DNA of 64,000 nucleotides from Burkholderia sp. S171 (GTDB lineage: Bacteria; Pseudomonadota; Gammaproteobacteria; Burkholderiales; Burkholderiaceae): positions 1 to 64,000 of the forward strand of contig NZ_LMUF01000015.1 of NCBI RefSeq assembly GCF_009766085.1. Reading direction: 5' to 3'. Below, piece by piece: positions 1 to 9,079 of the stretch. Every line of letters begins with the position of its first letter. Positions within the stretch are counted from its first letter, which is position 1. Under the pieces are notes generated by a model that worked only from the letters and a program-made list of their open reading frames with translations, had not been told where the DNA came from and did not search any database. The position numbers were made by a program, and so were the translations under genes.

Positions 1-664
1 TTTGTCCAAAGCGACAAAGAAACGAAGCAAAGAAAACGCTTTCACCGCTCTACCCTAAGTGTCCACAGCGTGCAGTTTTGATTCATAGGTGCCCCAAAAG
101 CACGGTGCTCGCCAGAGCGCAGGATGTTTGAAGCCCTCCTTCTCGCGAATCCTGACATAGACACGCTTCGCCACCAGTGCTCTCGGGCAAGCACGAGTTG
201 CTACGTACCAGCACGGCCTCACGCGCAGTTGAGGCTTCTTTTTAGTCAGTTGGCTGAACCGTGGCGTGGTCGGCGTGCGGCATACGGCTGAACGTATATT
301 TACAGCTTAATTTTTGAGTGAATCGGCTGCTCGGCGTGCATGGTCGTTTTCATGGAATCCGGCTCACGCATGCTTGCGGCTTCGTTGCTTAGTCGCTAAG
401 TGGGTTGGCGATGTGGTTCGTCATGCGTACTGATTTGGTGGGTGGTTCACGCGGATAGCGCGGGGTGAACCTTGGGCAGGTTCAATCACTGGTGGCGAAG
501 CGTGTCAGAACCTGAGTTCGGAGAAGGAGGGTTTCACACATCCTTCGCTCTGGCCAGCACCGTGCTTTTGGGGCACCCATGAATCAAAACTGCACGCTGT
601 GGACACTTAGGGTAGAGCGCTTAAAGCGTTTTCTTTGCTTCGTTTCTTTGTCGCTTTGGACAAA
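1..664. repeat. Large imperfect inverted repeat, arms 1-179 and 487-664
   Basis: The reverse complement of 487-664 aligns with 1-179 almost end to end. Both arms begin (reading inward) with TTTGTCCAAAGCGACAAAG and share the segment with CTACCCTAAGTGTCCACAG; I judge about 90% identity with one single-base indel. The left arm touches the window edge, so the repeat may be longer. The spacer of about 307 bp (180-486) has no convincing gene. Such a structure could be a MITE-like or other interspersed repeat. I see no transposase and cannot define target-site duplications. Confidence 0.8.
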
Positions 665-734
665 GAAATGACGTGCCGCCACGCACAGTGGCTAACAGCG
701 ATAAAGAGAAAATCCGACTCACGCGAACCACTAA

Positions 735-860
735 CACTGAAAGCAGCAACCCGGCATAAACTCCGACCGCTAACCCCGGAACCTAGCACCCCGGCATTGA
801 CCCCGACCGCTAACGCTGGGATTAGCACCCCGGCATCAACCCCAACCGCTAACCCCAAAC
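735..860. repeat. Degenerate tandem repeat, unit about 39-40 bp
   Basis: The phrase CCGACCGCTAAC recurs at about 763 and 803 and, as CCAACCGCTAAC, at about 842. Each time it is preceded by a CCCGGCAT-type block, so about three diverged copies are present, fading into a C-rich run at 850-900. The plus-strand open frame over it would encode a Pro/Thr/Ala-rich low-complexity peptide that I do not believe is a gene. Confidence 0.6.
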
Positions 861-902
861 CCCGCAACGCCCCAAACCCCGCACCGCCCCAAACCCCGTC
901 CA

Positions 903-1349
903 CTACCTCAGGGGCCTCGACGCTGCATCCCCCGCATCCTGCCGCCGCGCGCCCTTTCTCGACCTCGCGCTCGCCGATGCGCCGAACTCGCTCAAAATCT
1001 GCGTCCGTGCCCGGCTGGCAAACACCAGAACCCCAAACCCATTGGCTTCATACCAATAGCCACCATTTTCGAGCCCGTCGAGTGGCTGCTCCAGCGCGTT
1101 CGTAATACATTCAATGCACCGACGATGCAACTCGTCCACCGCCGGATACGGCGGTTGCGCGCCACGAACGCTGCAAAGAAGCACATCAAGACCTGGCAAC
1201 ACGTGCGCATACAACACCGGCTCATCCTGTGCACGAGCCCGCGCAATCTTGGTGTCAAGTTGACCGAACGGCTTGAAATGCCTCAGCACGGCGAGGAAAG
1301 ACTCGTCGCCGTCGACCTTTGCGCGTCTACGCTTTTTCGGGAAGGACAT
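903..1349 (-). CDS. Hypothetical protein, about 148 aa
   Basis: I do not recognise this protein. The frame opens further upstream, but I prefer the ATG at 1349 because the product then starts MSFPKKRRR, a basic N-terminus, with a weak AGGCGA-like ribosome site ahead of it. The middle part (DEPVLYAHVLPGLDVLLCS, then a Trp/Tyr-containing NGGYWYEANGFG segment) looks like a folded soluble domain. The last 25 or so residues are Arg/Ala-rich and may be a tail running into the low-complexity DNA downstream. No signal peptide or membrane segment is evident. It stands alone, so neighbours give no clue. Confidence 0.5.
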   Translation of the reverse strand: MSFPKKRRRAKVDGDESFLAVLRHFKPFGQLDTKIARARAQDEPVLYAHVLPGLDVLLCSVRGAQPPYPAVDELHRRCIECITNALEQPLDGLENGGYWYEANGFGVLVFASRARTQILSEFGASASARSRKGARRQDAGDAASRPLR

Positions 1350-1775
1350 AAAAATTCGCCTGAAAAAGAATTGCAAAAAACGCAGCGTCCTCATGCGGCC
1401 ACTCCCGTCTGGCGGGCCGCTCGTTTGTCTGGACACGTCGATCTTTTATAGCACATCGAAGTGGTGGATTCACGGCGATTCAGTTTAGGACACCGCACGC
1501 CGGTCAGGCTCGACCGGCCTAGCGGTGGCGCACGAATCATGCCGATAACCCTGCTGCGGCTCGCATGGCATTCAGTCTCAATAATAGACCTACGAAACCC
1601 CGCTGCGATGAAAATTCACCAGGAAAATTCAAACGCGTGTCATGACGACCACCAACCCCCGGATTGCACCCAAAAATGAAAAAGCCCGCGATGTCCGTCG
1701 CGGGCTTTTCTGAATCGCTGCTGCCTCGCTGCTCACTTAGCGCCTCAGGTCAGACCCTAAGCTTCATCTCTCAGG
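1350..1775. other. Intergenic stretch without a gene
   Basis: About 425 bp between the hypothetical gene and mscL. It holds the mscL terminator at 1679-1709 and presumably the promoter of the gene ending at 903. Short open frames here have no ribosome site or recognisable product. Nothing else seen. Confidence 0.5.
1679..1709 (-). terminator. Rho-independent terminator of mscL
   Basis: A perfect stem AAAAGCCCGCGA / TCGCGGGCTTTT with a short loop, flanked by A and T runs so that it can work in both directions. It lies 67 bp beyond the mscL stop codon on the minus strand. Confidence 0.85.
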
Positions 1776-2222
1776 TCAGACGCGCGGCGCAGTCTTCAGC
1801 GAATCTCGGATCTCACGCAGCAAAAGCACGTCTTCCGGCGTTACGACGGGCGGCGGTGCCGGCTCCTCGGCCTTGCGCAACTTGTTGATGAACTTGACCA
1901 TCAGGAAAATGATGAACGCCAGGATGATGAAGTTGATCAGTACGGTAATGAACGAGCCATATCCGAACACAGCGACACCCGCCGTCTGCAAGTCCTTGTA
2001 CGAGTCGGGATTTCCCTTGAAGGTGGGCGGGATGTTGCCGAGCTTGATGAACATGTTGGAAAAATCAAGCCCGCCCGTGACCAGCCCGACAATCGGCATG
2101 ATCAGATCCTTGACGATCGAATTGACGATGGTCGAAAACGCGCCGCCGATAATCACACCGACAGCCAGATCCATCACGTTGCCCTTGAGGGCGAAGCTCT
2201 TGAACTCTTCGATCATGCTCAT
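1776..2222 (-). CDS. mscL: Large-conductance mechanosensitive channel MscL
   Basis: MscL forms a homopentameric inner-membrane pore that opens under high membrane tension and releases solutes on hypo-osmotic shock. The 148-residue product has the family layout: an amphipathic N-terminus, TM1 at about residues 15-38 containing the pore-lining LAVGV (19-23) and [10 protein letters not shown], a periplasmic loop at about 50-85, TM2 at about 88-111, and a C-terminal helix after a Pro-rich linker (PAPPP). Length is normal. An AGGAAG/GGAGG ribosome site sits 7-12 bp before the ATG. It is monocistronic with its own terminator. Confidence 0.97.
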   Translation of the reverse strand: MSMIEEFKSFALKGNVMDLAVGVIIGGAFSTIVNSIVKDLIMPIVGLVTGGLDFSNMFIKLGNIPPTFKGNPDSYKDLQTAGVAVFGYGSFITVLINFIILAFIIFLMVKFINKLRKAEEPAPPPVVTPEDVLLLREIRDSLKTAPRV

Positions 2223-2490
2223 GCGTTGCTTCCTCCATTAAAGATCATAAGAATCGGCAGCAAGGGATGTGCCAATCGATGACGTCCGCAGTGCCTCGCG
2301 GTGCCTCATTTCCAACCGCCGTCCCGGCTTTGCGTATCTGTTCAGGCTCTGACTGTTTTTAAGCGGATAACGACAATGATAGCGAATCGGTAGCATTTGC
2401 GTCCCGGGTTTTTTGACGTCGTCGGCCGATCGGATAGGGTTTGGCGGATCGATTCTGCTCCTTCGCGCTCTCGTAAGCCCCATCGCACTG

Positions 2491-3906
2491 CTACGCTTTC
2501 TCGGGCGGTGCAGCGATCACGCGCCCTTGAGCGATCGCCTGGACGAACGCGGCGTGGTCGGCCACGGTCTGCGTACCATAGCTTTCGGCCCATCGTGCGT
2601 AGGCTGCGTCCAGGCGATCCGAGTTGCCGCAATAACCGGCGAGCAGCGCGGCATCGCCGGTTCGCGCATGAGCGCGCGCGAGCAGCAAGCCGAGGCACCA
2701 GGCGTAAAAATCGAAGGTCGCGCCGTGCAGCCAGTCGACCGGGATCGAGCCGCGTATGTTCTTCATCTGCCGGACGTAGAAGTCGCGGCCCGAAATGGTC
2801 GTCCAGCCGAGCAACGGGTCGGACGAGCTTTGCAACAGGCGCTGGCCGTGTACCACGCGCCGCCCCTGGTGGCTGAACGGTTCAGCGAGCGACGGCACGA
2901 ACGGCGCGGCGGCCGGCACAATGCCCTCCTTGACCTGCATGAATAGCGGATCGGCATGCGCCCGTCCGAGCAGCAATAACAGATACGCGCGCGTCCCGAC
3001 ACTGCCCACACCGACCACGCGATGTGCGACATCGACTACATCGTAGCGTTCGAGCATCGTCCGCCACTCGCCCGCGATGGTCTGCAAGTAGCCGCGCAGC
3101 CCCTCTATCACGTGATTTTTCTGCGCTGCGTCAAGACGGGTGAGAATCGGCGGCTCGTTGCGAAAACGCCAGCTTTTGCCATCCGGCTCGGCGACACGTG
3201 CCAGCATCGTCGCGTGACTGCGCTTGGTCGAGCGTTCGACGGCCTTGGCAATGGTCGCCTTCTCCACAGCGTCGAGCGTGACCGGCGCTTCGATATGCAA
3301 CACGCTCGCGTACGAGCGCATTTGCCACAACTCGTAGGCAGGAACCTGCGCCAGTGTCGACATCGTGGTCCGGTAGGCCGTGCAGGCGGAGCGCACGGCG
3401 CGCTCACGGCCGGCGGGGTCGACTCCGTTTTCGCGCGCCGCCACGTTGATACTGGCGGTGAGCCGCTTCAAATCCCATTCCCACGGAGCGACCAGCGTTT
3501 CATCGAAGTCGTTCAGGTCGAAGACCACATCCTGCCGAGGCGTGCGGAACAGGCCGAAATTGTTGAGATGCGCGTCGCCATCGATCATTACGTGATGACC
3601 AATGGACGGCGTGTGCGCGAGATCCCAGGCCATTACGCTCGCCGCACCGCGCAGGAACGTGAACGGCGACGCAGCCATGCGTGACATCCGCAGCGGGATC
3701 AGCCGCTCTTGCCGGCCTGCGTTGTTGGCGAGCACCCGCGCCACGGCGTCCGGTCGATCGTTTTCCGGCTGCCAGGTGGCGTGAGAGTCGAAGGGGACGG
3801 AATTTCGCAGCGATCGGCCAAGCACACGGCTTTCCTCAGCGCTGCCGATGGACGTACCGGACAGGCTGGTCGGCGAATTTGCAAATCCAGCGGGTTGGGT
3901 AGGCAA
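2491..3906 (-). CDS. DUF2252 family protein
   Basis: A 471-residue soluble protein of the DUF2252 family, whose members resemble kinase-like/aminoglycoside phosphotransferase folds; the substrate is not known. The diagnostic block is present: GDAHLNNFG at 110-118 followed by DLNDFDE at 130-136, which in kinase-like folds would correspond to catalytic and metal-binding segments (inference). The start is the TTG at 3906, the first start codon after an in-frame stop, with GAGG about 8 bp upstream; the first internal ATG would remove conserved sequence. It is divergent from glgX, with nearly 470 bp between them. Confidence 0.85.
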   Translation of the reverse strand: MPTQPAGFANSPTSLSGTSIGSAEESRVLGRSLRNSVPFDSHATWQPENDRPDAVARVLANNAGRQERLIPLRMSRMAASPFTFLRGAASVMAWDLAHTPSIGHHVMIDGDAHLNNFGLFRTPRQDVVFDLNDFDETLVAPWEWDLKRLTASINVAARENGVDPAGRERAVRSACTAYRTTMSTLAQVPAYELWQMRSYASVLHIEAPVTLDAVEKATIAKAVERSTKRSHATMLARVAEPDGKSWRFRNEPPILTRLDAAQKNHVIEGLRGYLQTIAGEWRTMLERYDVVDVAHRVVGVGSVGTRAYLLLLLGRAHADPLFMQVKEGIVPAAAPFVPSLAEPFSHQGRRVVHGQRLLQSSSDPLLGWTTISGRDFYVRQMKNIRGSIPVDWLHGATFDFYAWCLGLLLARAHARTGDAALLAGYCGNSDRLDAAYARWAESYGTQTVADHAAFVQAIAQGRVIAAPPEKA

Positions 3907-4374
3907 GACAGATGTCCTCGGTTAATCGATAACGATGCGGTGTGAGCGATCCCACGAACGCACCAGCTCGCAGAAGTAGGACGGTCGAGCAATGTAGTGA
4001 CGCAAGAGCACGATGCACGCCAGCAGCGATTTCGTACAGTCTCAGGTTTCGCCAGAAGAGGCGGCCGGTTCTTTATCAGCAGGGAGCACGGGGCCGCGTC
4101 GTCATGCCGATACCGCATCCGCTGCAGCGGTCAGAAGCTGTCCGAAAAGGACGCCCGGCGATGGGCACGAAATCTGCTCTTTCCTTTCTTCTGCCCGTGG
4201 GCTCCGGACGACGTTGCACTCATGCGCCAAGAAGCTGTCGTCCGATCCCGGCCAACGAACCATCGATTCAACGACGAACGAATAACGATTGACCCGCAAA
4301 TCCGCTAGCGGCTCGGCGGGTTGAAGCATCATTACATGCTGATTGAAGCATCCAACACCTGGACACACGCATAC
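3907..4374. other. Divergent intergenic region, DUF2252 gene / glgX
   Basis: About 470 bp expected to carry both promoters. A TTG (4321) and an ATG (4336) in frame with glgX lie at its right end and are possible alternative starts. I see no RNA gene, clear operator or repeat. Confidence 0.4.
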
Positions 4375-6573
4375 ATGGCACACGATATCCGCATTGCCGA
4401 AGGTTCGCCGTTTCCCCTGGGCGCGACGTGGGACGGCGAGGGCGTCAACTTCGCCTTGTTCACCGCGCACGCCACGAAAGTCGAACTGTGCCTCTTCGAT
4501 GACCTCGGCGAGAAGGAACTCGAACGCATCGAATTGCCTGAATACACCGACGAAGTCTTCCACGTTTATCTATTCGGTTTGAAACCGGGCGCGGTCTATG
4601 GGTACCGCGTGCATGGTCCTTATGAGCCGGAAAACGGGCATCGTTTCAATCCGAACAAGCTTTTGCTCGACCCGTACGCGAAGGCGCACGTGGGCGAGTT
4701 GAAGTGGGACCCGGCCGTGTTCGGCTACACGCTGAACGCGGACGGCGACGACCTCACGTTCGACGAGCGCGACAGCGCGCCGTTCATGCAAAAGTGCCAG
4801 GTCGTCGACCAGAGCTTTTCATGGGTCCACCCGACGCGCGTTCGCGTGCCTTGGGAACAGACCATCTTCTACGAAACCCATGTGCGCGGTTACACGAAAC
4901 GCCACCCGGCTGTACCCGAGCATTTGCGCGGCACCTTCGAGGGATTGGGTACGAAGGAAGTGATCGAGCACATCAAGAGCCTGGGGGTGACATCGGTTGA
5001 ATTGCTGCCCATCCAGGCGTTCGTGAATGACAGCCATCTCACCGACAAAGGTCTCACCAACTACTGGGGCTACAACACGATCGGCTTTTTCGCCGCCGAT
5101 CCGCGTTTCTTCGCGCAAGGGCCGGGCGCGGTTGCGGAACTCAAGCAGATGATCGACCGCTTCCACGAAGCCGGCCTCGAGATCATTCTCGACGTGGTCT
5201 ACAACCACACCGCCGAAGGCAATGAACGCGGGCCGACGTTGTCGTTCAAGGGTATCGATAACGCTTCGTACTATCGGCTGCCCGACGACAAGCGTTATTA
5301 CATCAACGATACCGGCACGGGCAACACGCTCAACCTGTCGCATCCGCGCGTGCTGCAGATGGTCACTGACAGCCTGCGCTACTGGGTCACCGAGATGAAT
5401 GTGGATGGTTTCCGCTTTGATCTTGCGACCATTCTCGGTCGCGAAACCTACGGCTTTGACGAGGGCGGCGGGTTCCTCGACAGTTGCCGCCAGGACCCGA
5501 TTCTCTCCAGCGTGAAGCTGATCGCCGAGCCTTGGGATTGCGGTCCAGGCGGCTATCAGGTCGGTGGTTTTCCGCCGGGCTGGGCCGAGTGGAACGACAA
5601 ATTCCGCGATACCGTACGTGAGTTCTGGAAAGGCGAGGAGGGCGTGGCGGCAGAGTTGGCGACGCGTATCACCGGTTCCGGCGACAAATTCAACCATCGG
5701 GGCCGCCGTCCGTGGGCGAGCGTGAACTTCATCACCGCGCACGACGGCTTCACGTTGAACGATCTCGTCTCGTACAACGAGAAGCACAATGAGGCGAACG
5801 GTGAGGACAATAACGACGGCAGTTCGGACAACCGCTCGTGGAATTGCGGTGCGGAAGGTCCGACCGACGACCCTGAAATCCGCGCACTGCGTGAACGCCA
5901 GAAACGCAACATGCTGGCGACGCTGCTGTTCTCGCAGGGCACGCCGATGATCCTTGCTGGCGACGAATTCGGCCGCACGCAGCAGGGCAATAACAACGCG
6001 TATTGTCAGGACGACGACATTAGTTGGGTCAACTGGGATATCGACGATGACGGCCGCGCGCTGAACGACTTCGTGCGCAAGCTCACGACCTTGCGGCACA
6101 CGTTGCCGGTGCTGCGTCGCGGACGTTTCCTGACGGGCGAGTTCCACGAAGACCTGCAACTCTGCGACGTGAAGTGGCTGAGCCCATCGGGTCATGAATT
6201 GACGCCCGAACAATGGGACGATCCGGCGATGCGCTGCTTTGGGCTCGTGATTGACGGTCGCGCTCAAGCAACGGGCATTCGCCGCCCCGCATCGGACGCC
6301 ACGTTGCTGATCGTGATCAATGCGCATCACGATGTGGTGGACCTGACGTTGCCCGAGATTCCCGGCAGCGATCAGTGGAGTTGCCTGATCGACACCAATG
6401 CGCCGATCCGCGAAGAGCTGGAAGACTTTGATTCGGGCGCGACCTACCAGGTGACCGGACGGTCGCTGCTGCTGTTCGCACTGCATGCGCGAGGGGCGAC
6501 CAAGCGGATTTTCAAGCGGCTGGAAGAAGCGCTGACTGACGAAGTCGAACCGGAAGGCGGTAACGCGGGGTAA
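4375..6573 (+). CDS. glgX: Glycogen debranching enzyme GlgX
   Basis: GlgX hydrolyses alpha-1,6 branch points in glycogen limit dextrins, releasing malto-oligosaccharides. The 732-residue product has an N-terminal CBM48 region (about 1-110, with the FPLGATWDGEGVNFALFTAHA signature) and a GH13 isoamylase-type barrel. Visible catalytic residues are Asp349 in DGFRFDLA, Glu385 in IAEPWD and Asp457 in TAHDG. The start is uncertain: the frame is open from a TTG at 4321, but MAHDIRIAEGSPFPLGATW at 4375 matches where relatives begin, although its ribosome site is poor. No other glycogen or trehalose genes are adjacent, which is unusual because glgX is often clustered with them. Confidence 0.93.
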   Translation: MAHDIRIAEGSPFPLGATWDGEGVNFALFTAHATKVELCLFDDLGEKELERIELPEYTDEVFHVYLFGLKPGAVYGYRVHGPYEPENGHRFNPNKLLLDPYAKAHVGELKWDPAVFGYTLNADGDDLTFDERDSAPFMQKCQVVDQSFSWVHPTRVRVPWEQTIFYETHVRGYTKRHPAVPEHLRGTFEGLGTKEVIEHIKSLGVTSVELLPIQAFVNDSHLTDKGLTNYWGYNTIGFFAADPRFFAQGPGAVAELKQMIDRFHEAGLEIILDVVYNHTAEGNERGPTLSFKGIDNASYYRLPDDKRYYINDTGTGNTLNLSHPRVLQMVTDSLRYWVTEMNVDGFRFDLATILGRETYGFDEGGGFLDSCRQDPILSSVKLIAEPWDCGPGGYQVGGFPPGWAEWNDKFRDTVREFWKGEEGVAAELATRITGSGDKFNHRGRRPWASVNFITAHDGFTLNDLVSYNEKHNEANGEDNNDGSSDNRSWNCGAEGPTDDPEIRALRERQKRNMLATLLFSQGTPMILAGDEFGRTQQGNNNAYCQDDDISWVNWDIDDDGRALNDFVRKLTTLRHTLPVLRRGRFLTGEFHEDLQLCDVKWLSPSGHELTPEQWDDPAMRCFGLVIDGRAQATGIRRPASDATLLIVINAHHDVVDLTLPEIPGSDQWSCLIDTNAPIREELEDFDSGATYQVTGRSLLLFALHARGATKRIFKRLEEALTDEVEPEGGNAG

Positions 6574-6639
6574 GGGGCGTTATCTACGGCAGTGATTTGC
6601 AACGGCTATCATGCGGGTCATGAACCTTGACCCGCTGCT

Positions 6640-6825
6640 TTGCTTACATTGCCCCTGTCCGTTTTTATCCGCGTCGCAGCCTTTCTTGCAGTGCACCCAG
6701 TCGACATGATCTTCGAGGCACTCATGCGTGTCGCGAACTGGGATCAACTCGAACGCATCTGGGAGTTTGTAGTGGGATTCTTCAAATTCCTCTGGGCGTT
6801 GCTGCGCTTTCTCGGGGGCGGATGA
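6640..6825 (+). CDS. Possible small hydrophobic protein
   Basis: A 61-residue frame starting with TTG. Its C-terminal part (WEFVVGFFKFLWALLRFLGGG) could be an amphipathic or membrane helix, and the frame sits just before a strong terminator at 6867-6910. There is no good ribosome site, and the distance from glgX (66 bp) would allow co-transcription. It may equally be chance. I do not recognise it. Confidence 0.25.
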   Translation: MLTLPLSVFIRVAAFLAVHPVDMIFEALMRVANWDQLERIWEFVVGFFKFLWALLRFLGGG

Positions 6826-6866
6826 AGGCTGTATCGAGTTGAATAGACGCTGGATTTGCCGCCAAT

Positions 6867-6910
6867 AAAAAAGCTCCGAACGAATCAATCAGATTCGTTC
6901 GGAGCTTTTT
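6867..6910. terminator. Bidirectional terminator between glgX region and TPR gene
   Basis: A long perfect stem, AAAAAGCTCCGAACGAATC / GATTCGTTCGGAGCTTTTT, with a 6-base loop and A/T runs on both sides. It serves the convergent plus-strand glgX transcript and the minus-strand pspA-TPR transcript. Confidence 0.9.
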
Positions 6911-6945
6911 AACATCCAGCCGGCAGTCGGTTCAGGAACTCAGCT

Positions 6946-8133
6946 TCAGGAATTATCCCAGTTGCCGGAATCGTTGCTGCCCAAGTCGACGCCGCCACCG
7001 TTGTCGCTCCAGTCGTTCGAGCCGTTGCCGAAGTCCAGACCGCCGCCGTTGCTGCCGTCGTTACCACGACGACGGCGCAATTCGTCGTCATCGACCGGCA
7101 CTTCGCGTTCAATGACCCGCTCGCGGTTTCCGCCGGACATTGCTTCACCCAGCAGCACGCCCGTCAGCAACCCGCCCATGCCGCCACCAAAACCACCCCC
7201 TTGTTGCACGATAACCGGTGGCTGTTGTTGCGGCGGATAAGGCGAATAGGGCGGCTGACCTTGCGGATTGCGCCCGAAGCGCTCGGCTTCCTGCGCATAA
7301 ACTGACTGGCCGTCGGCACTTGCCGGCGCTGCTGCAGCAGTGCGTGGATCAGGCCGGCCTTCCGAGCGTGCCCGTACGCTCTCTATCTGATTCGCCAGAT
7401 CTTCGATCGCGTAGGGAGGTACGGGATTCTTCGAGTTGGACAACGCTTCGACCATCTGGCGCAGTTGCGTCTCGATGCCTTCGACTTCCTGCAGCATCGC
7501 TTCGTGACCCGGTTGCGTCGATAACCGCACGTCGAGCTTCAGCGACCGGACGTCGTTGAGCAGTTCGGTCGCGCGCTTGAGCTGCGTGCGGCGATCGGCA
7601 TCGGCCTGACCGTCGTCGTTCGAACGCGCGCGCTTCAGACCCCAGCGCAGAACCAGTGCAATGCCGACGAACAGGACTGCGAGCAATACCCACATGCCTA
7701 TTGAAGGCCCGTGTCTTTCAGGCGCCGCGACGGCGCCCTGATTGAACGGGTTGCGGGTAACCGCGGTAGACGTCGAGTTAGACGTATTAGTCGATGAATT
7801 CACCCGGTTCGCGTCCGAGCGGATGCGCGCTTCCATGGCGTTGAAGCGCGATGGGTCGGTAAATTTGATGGCGGGGTCGAGTGTGCGTGCTTGCTGAACC
7901 TGAGCAAGCGCGTCAGATGAACGGCCCTCGCGGTCGAGCACTTGCGCGTACAAATAATGCGCCTTGGCGTTGTTTGGATGCGCCTGCAGCACTTCTTGCA
8001 ACTGGGCGTCGGCCTGAGTCCAGTTGCCTTGCGTCATCGACTGCTCGATCTGGCCGGCGGTTGGCACAGCAGCAAAGGCCGTTGCCGAAACCAGCATCAG
8101 CGATGCAACTACAGCCATCACATATTTTTTCAT
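6946..8133 (-). CDS. Exported/membrane TPR protein with Gly-rich tail
   Basis: A 395-residue protein. A signal peptide-like N-terminus (MKKYVMAVVASLMLVSATAFA, about 1-21) is followed by a tetratricopeptide-type region (about 25-95, e.g. AKAHYLYAQVLDREGRSSDA). A Ser/Thr/Asn-rich linker precedes one strong transmembrane helix (145-166). After it come a charged coiled-coil stretch (about 170-250), a Pro/Gln-rich segment, a GGGFGGGMGGLL block and an acidic Gly/Asn/Asp-rich tail. The ATG at 8133 is chosen because the upstream frame has no signal-like start. It lies downstream of a pspA-like gene on the same strand, so a role in membrane-stress homeostasis is plausible but inferred. Confidence 0.8.
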   Translation of the reverse strand: MKKYVMAVVASLMLVSATAFAAVPTAGQIEQSMTQGNWTQADAQLQEVLQAHPNNAKAHYLYAQVLDREGRSSDALAQVQQARTLDPAIKFTDPSRFNAMEARIRSDANRVNSSTNTSNSTSTAVTRNPFNQGAVAAPERHGPSIGMWVLLAVLFVGIALVLRWGLKRARSNDDGQADADRRTQLKRATELLNDVRSLKLDVRLSTQPGHEAMLQEVEGIETQLRQMVEALSNSKNPVPPYAIEDLANQIESVRARSEGRPDPRTAAAAPASADGQSVYAQEAERFGRNPQGQPPYSPYPPQQQPPVIVQQGGGFGGGMGGLLTGVLLGEAMSGGNRERVIEREVPVDDDELRRRRGNDGSNGGGLDFGNGSNDWSDNGGGVDLGSNDSGNWDNS

Positions 8134-8347
8134 CTGCGGACCGGGGCGTTCGCACCCGTCTCCATTCCATGCGACATTTCGATGCAATACCCCAATGCTG
8201 CCCGCAGCGAACCGCGCTATTGCGCCGTTCGCTGCGCCTTCGACCGCGCACAGACTTGAGGTTGCCCTCATTGCCGGTTCACGCTGTCAGGCGTTCGCCC
8301 CGAAGGGCGCAAGCCTTGGTCCCGCTCTTGATCCTGCTTAATCATCG

Positions 8348-8372
8348 GCCGGCGCGAAATCTCCGCGCCGGC
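8348..8372. other. GC-rich hairpin between pspA-like and TPR genes
   Basis: A perfect 9-bp stem GCCGGCGCG / CGCGCCGGC with a 7-base loop lies 27 bp beyond the pspA-like stop. There is no T-run on the minus strand, so it is a weak terminator candidate or an RNA-processing/stability element that sets different levels of the two genes. Confidence 0.4.
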
Positions 8373-8398
8373 TTAAAAACCAAGCGTCAGCCGGCACG

Positions 8399-9079
8399 TT
8401 ACTGCGTCGGCGTATTGATCTGCTTCTTGAGCGCTTCCAAACGATCTTCGACAGACGGGCCACTCGTGAGCGCCGCGAGTTTGTCTTCGAGCGCCTTGCC
8501 GCTCTTCTGATCGGCCGAGTTCAGCCGTGCGTCCGAGCGGGCATTCGATAGCTGGACCTTGTCTTCCAGCTTCTGAAAGTCTTCCGACAGGTTCTTCCCG
8601 CCAATACCCCCCAGCGCTGTTGCCGCGACATCTTTCGCCGTTGCAATCTGCTGCTTGGCCTGAAGGATGTTCGAACGCGAGTTGAGCTCGTTGCGGCGCT
8701 GGCGCATGTCGTTGATCTGCTGCTTCAAATGATCCACCGACGGCACCAGCGTCACCAGTTCGCCAGCCAGTGCGTCGCGTTCTGTTTCGGCATTTGCCTG
8801 CGCACCCAGCGCTTCGCGGGCAAGCGCTTCGTCGCCGCTTTGCAGCGCGCGCTTGGCGCCGTCTTCATACTTCTTTGCTTTTTCTGCAGCAACATCGCGT
8901 TTGCTTTGTTGCGTAGCGACCTGCGCCTCGATTTCGATCAGCGAGTTCTCGGCCTTTGCGATGCTGTCGTCGAGTTCGCGCACGATCTGGCGAGCGTCCC
9001 GCGACGGGTCCTGCACGGTGTCGGCGGCGTCATTCAGCAAGCCCTTGACGGTGCGCGAGATGGAATCCAAAAGCGACAT
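8399..9079 (-). CDS. PspA/IM30 family protein
   Basis: A 226-residue, mostly alpha-helical protein of the PspA/IM30 (ESCRT-III-like) family. Such proteins bind stressed inner membrane and limit proton leakage. MSLLDSISRTVKGLLND is the typical amphipathic membrane-binding helix, and residues about 25-190 form long Ala/Glu/Lys/Gln-rich coiled coils including SLIEIEAQVATQQSKR and EALAREALGAQANAE. The start at 9079 is well supported: GGAGG lies 7 bp upstream, whereas the longer frame has none. The C-terminal segment (SVEDRLEALKKQINTPTQ) is also family-like. I see no pspF, pspB or pspC nearby, so this is not the enterobacterial psp operon. Confidence 0.88.
   Translation of the reverse strand: MSLLDSISRTVKGLLNDAADTVQDPSRDARQIVRELDDSIAKAENSLIEIEAQVATQQSKRDVAAEKAKKYEDGAKRALQSGDEALAREALGAQANAETERDALAGELVTLVPSVDHLKQQINDMRQRRNELNSRSNILQAKQQIATAKDVAATALGGIGGKNLSEDFQKLEDKVQLSNARSDARLNSADQKSGKALEDKLAALTSGPSVEDRLEALKKQINTPTQ

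Noticed and set aside
635-1105. Plus-strand 156-codon frame starting in the inverted repeat
   Set aside because: TTG start without a ribosome site; translation runs through the tandem repeat and overlaps the better minus-strand gene. Composition is low-complexity Pro/Thr/Ala.
4819-6486. 555-codon minus-strand frame opposite glgX
   Set aside because: Antisense shadow created by high third-position GC. The plus-strand frame has intact GH13 catalytic motifs.
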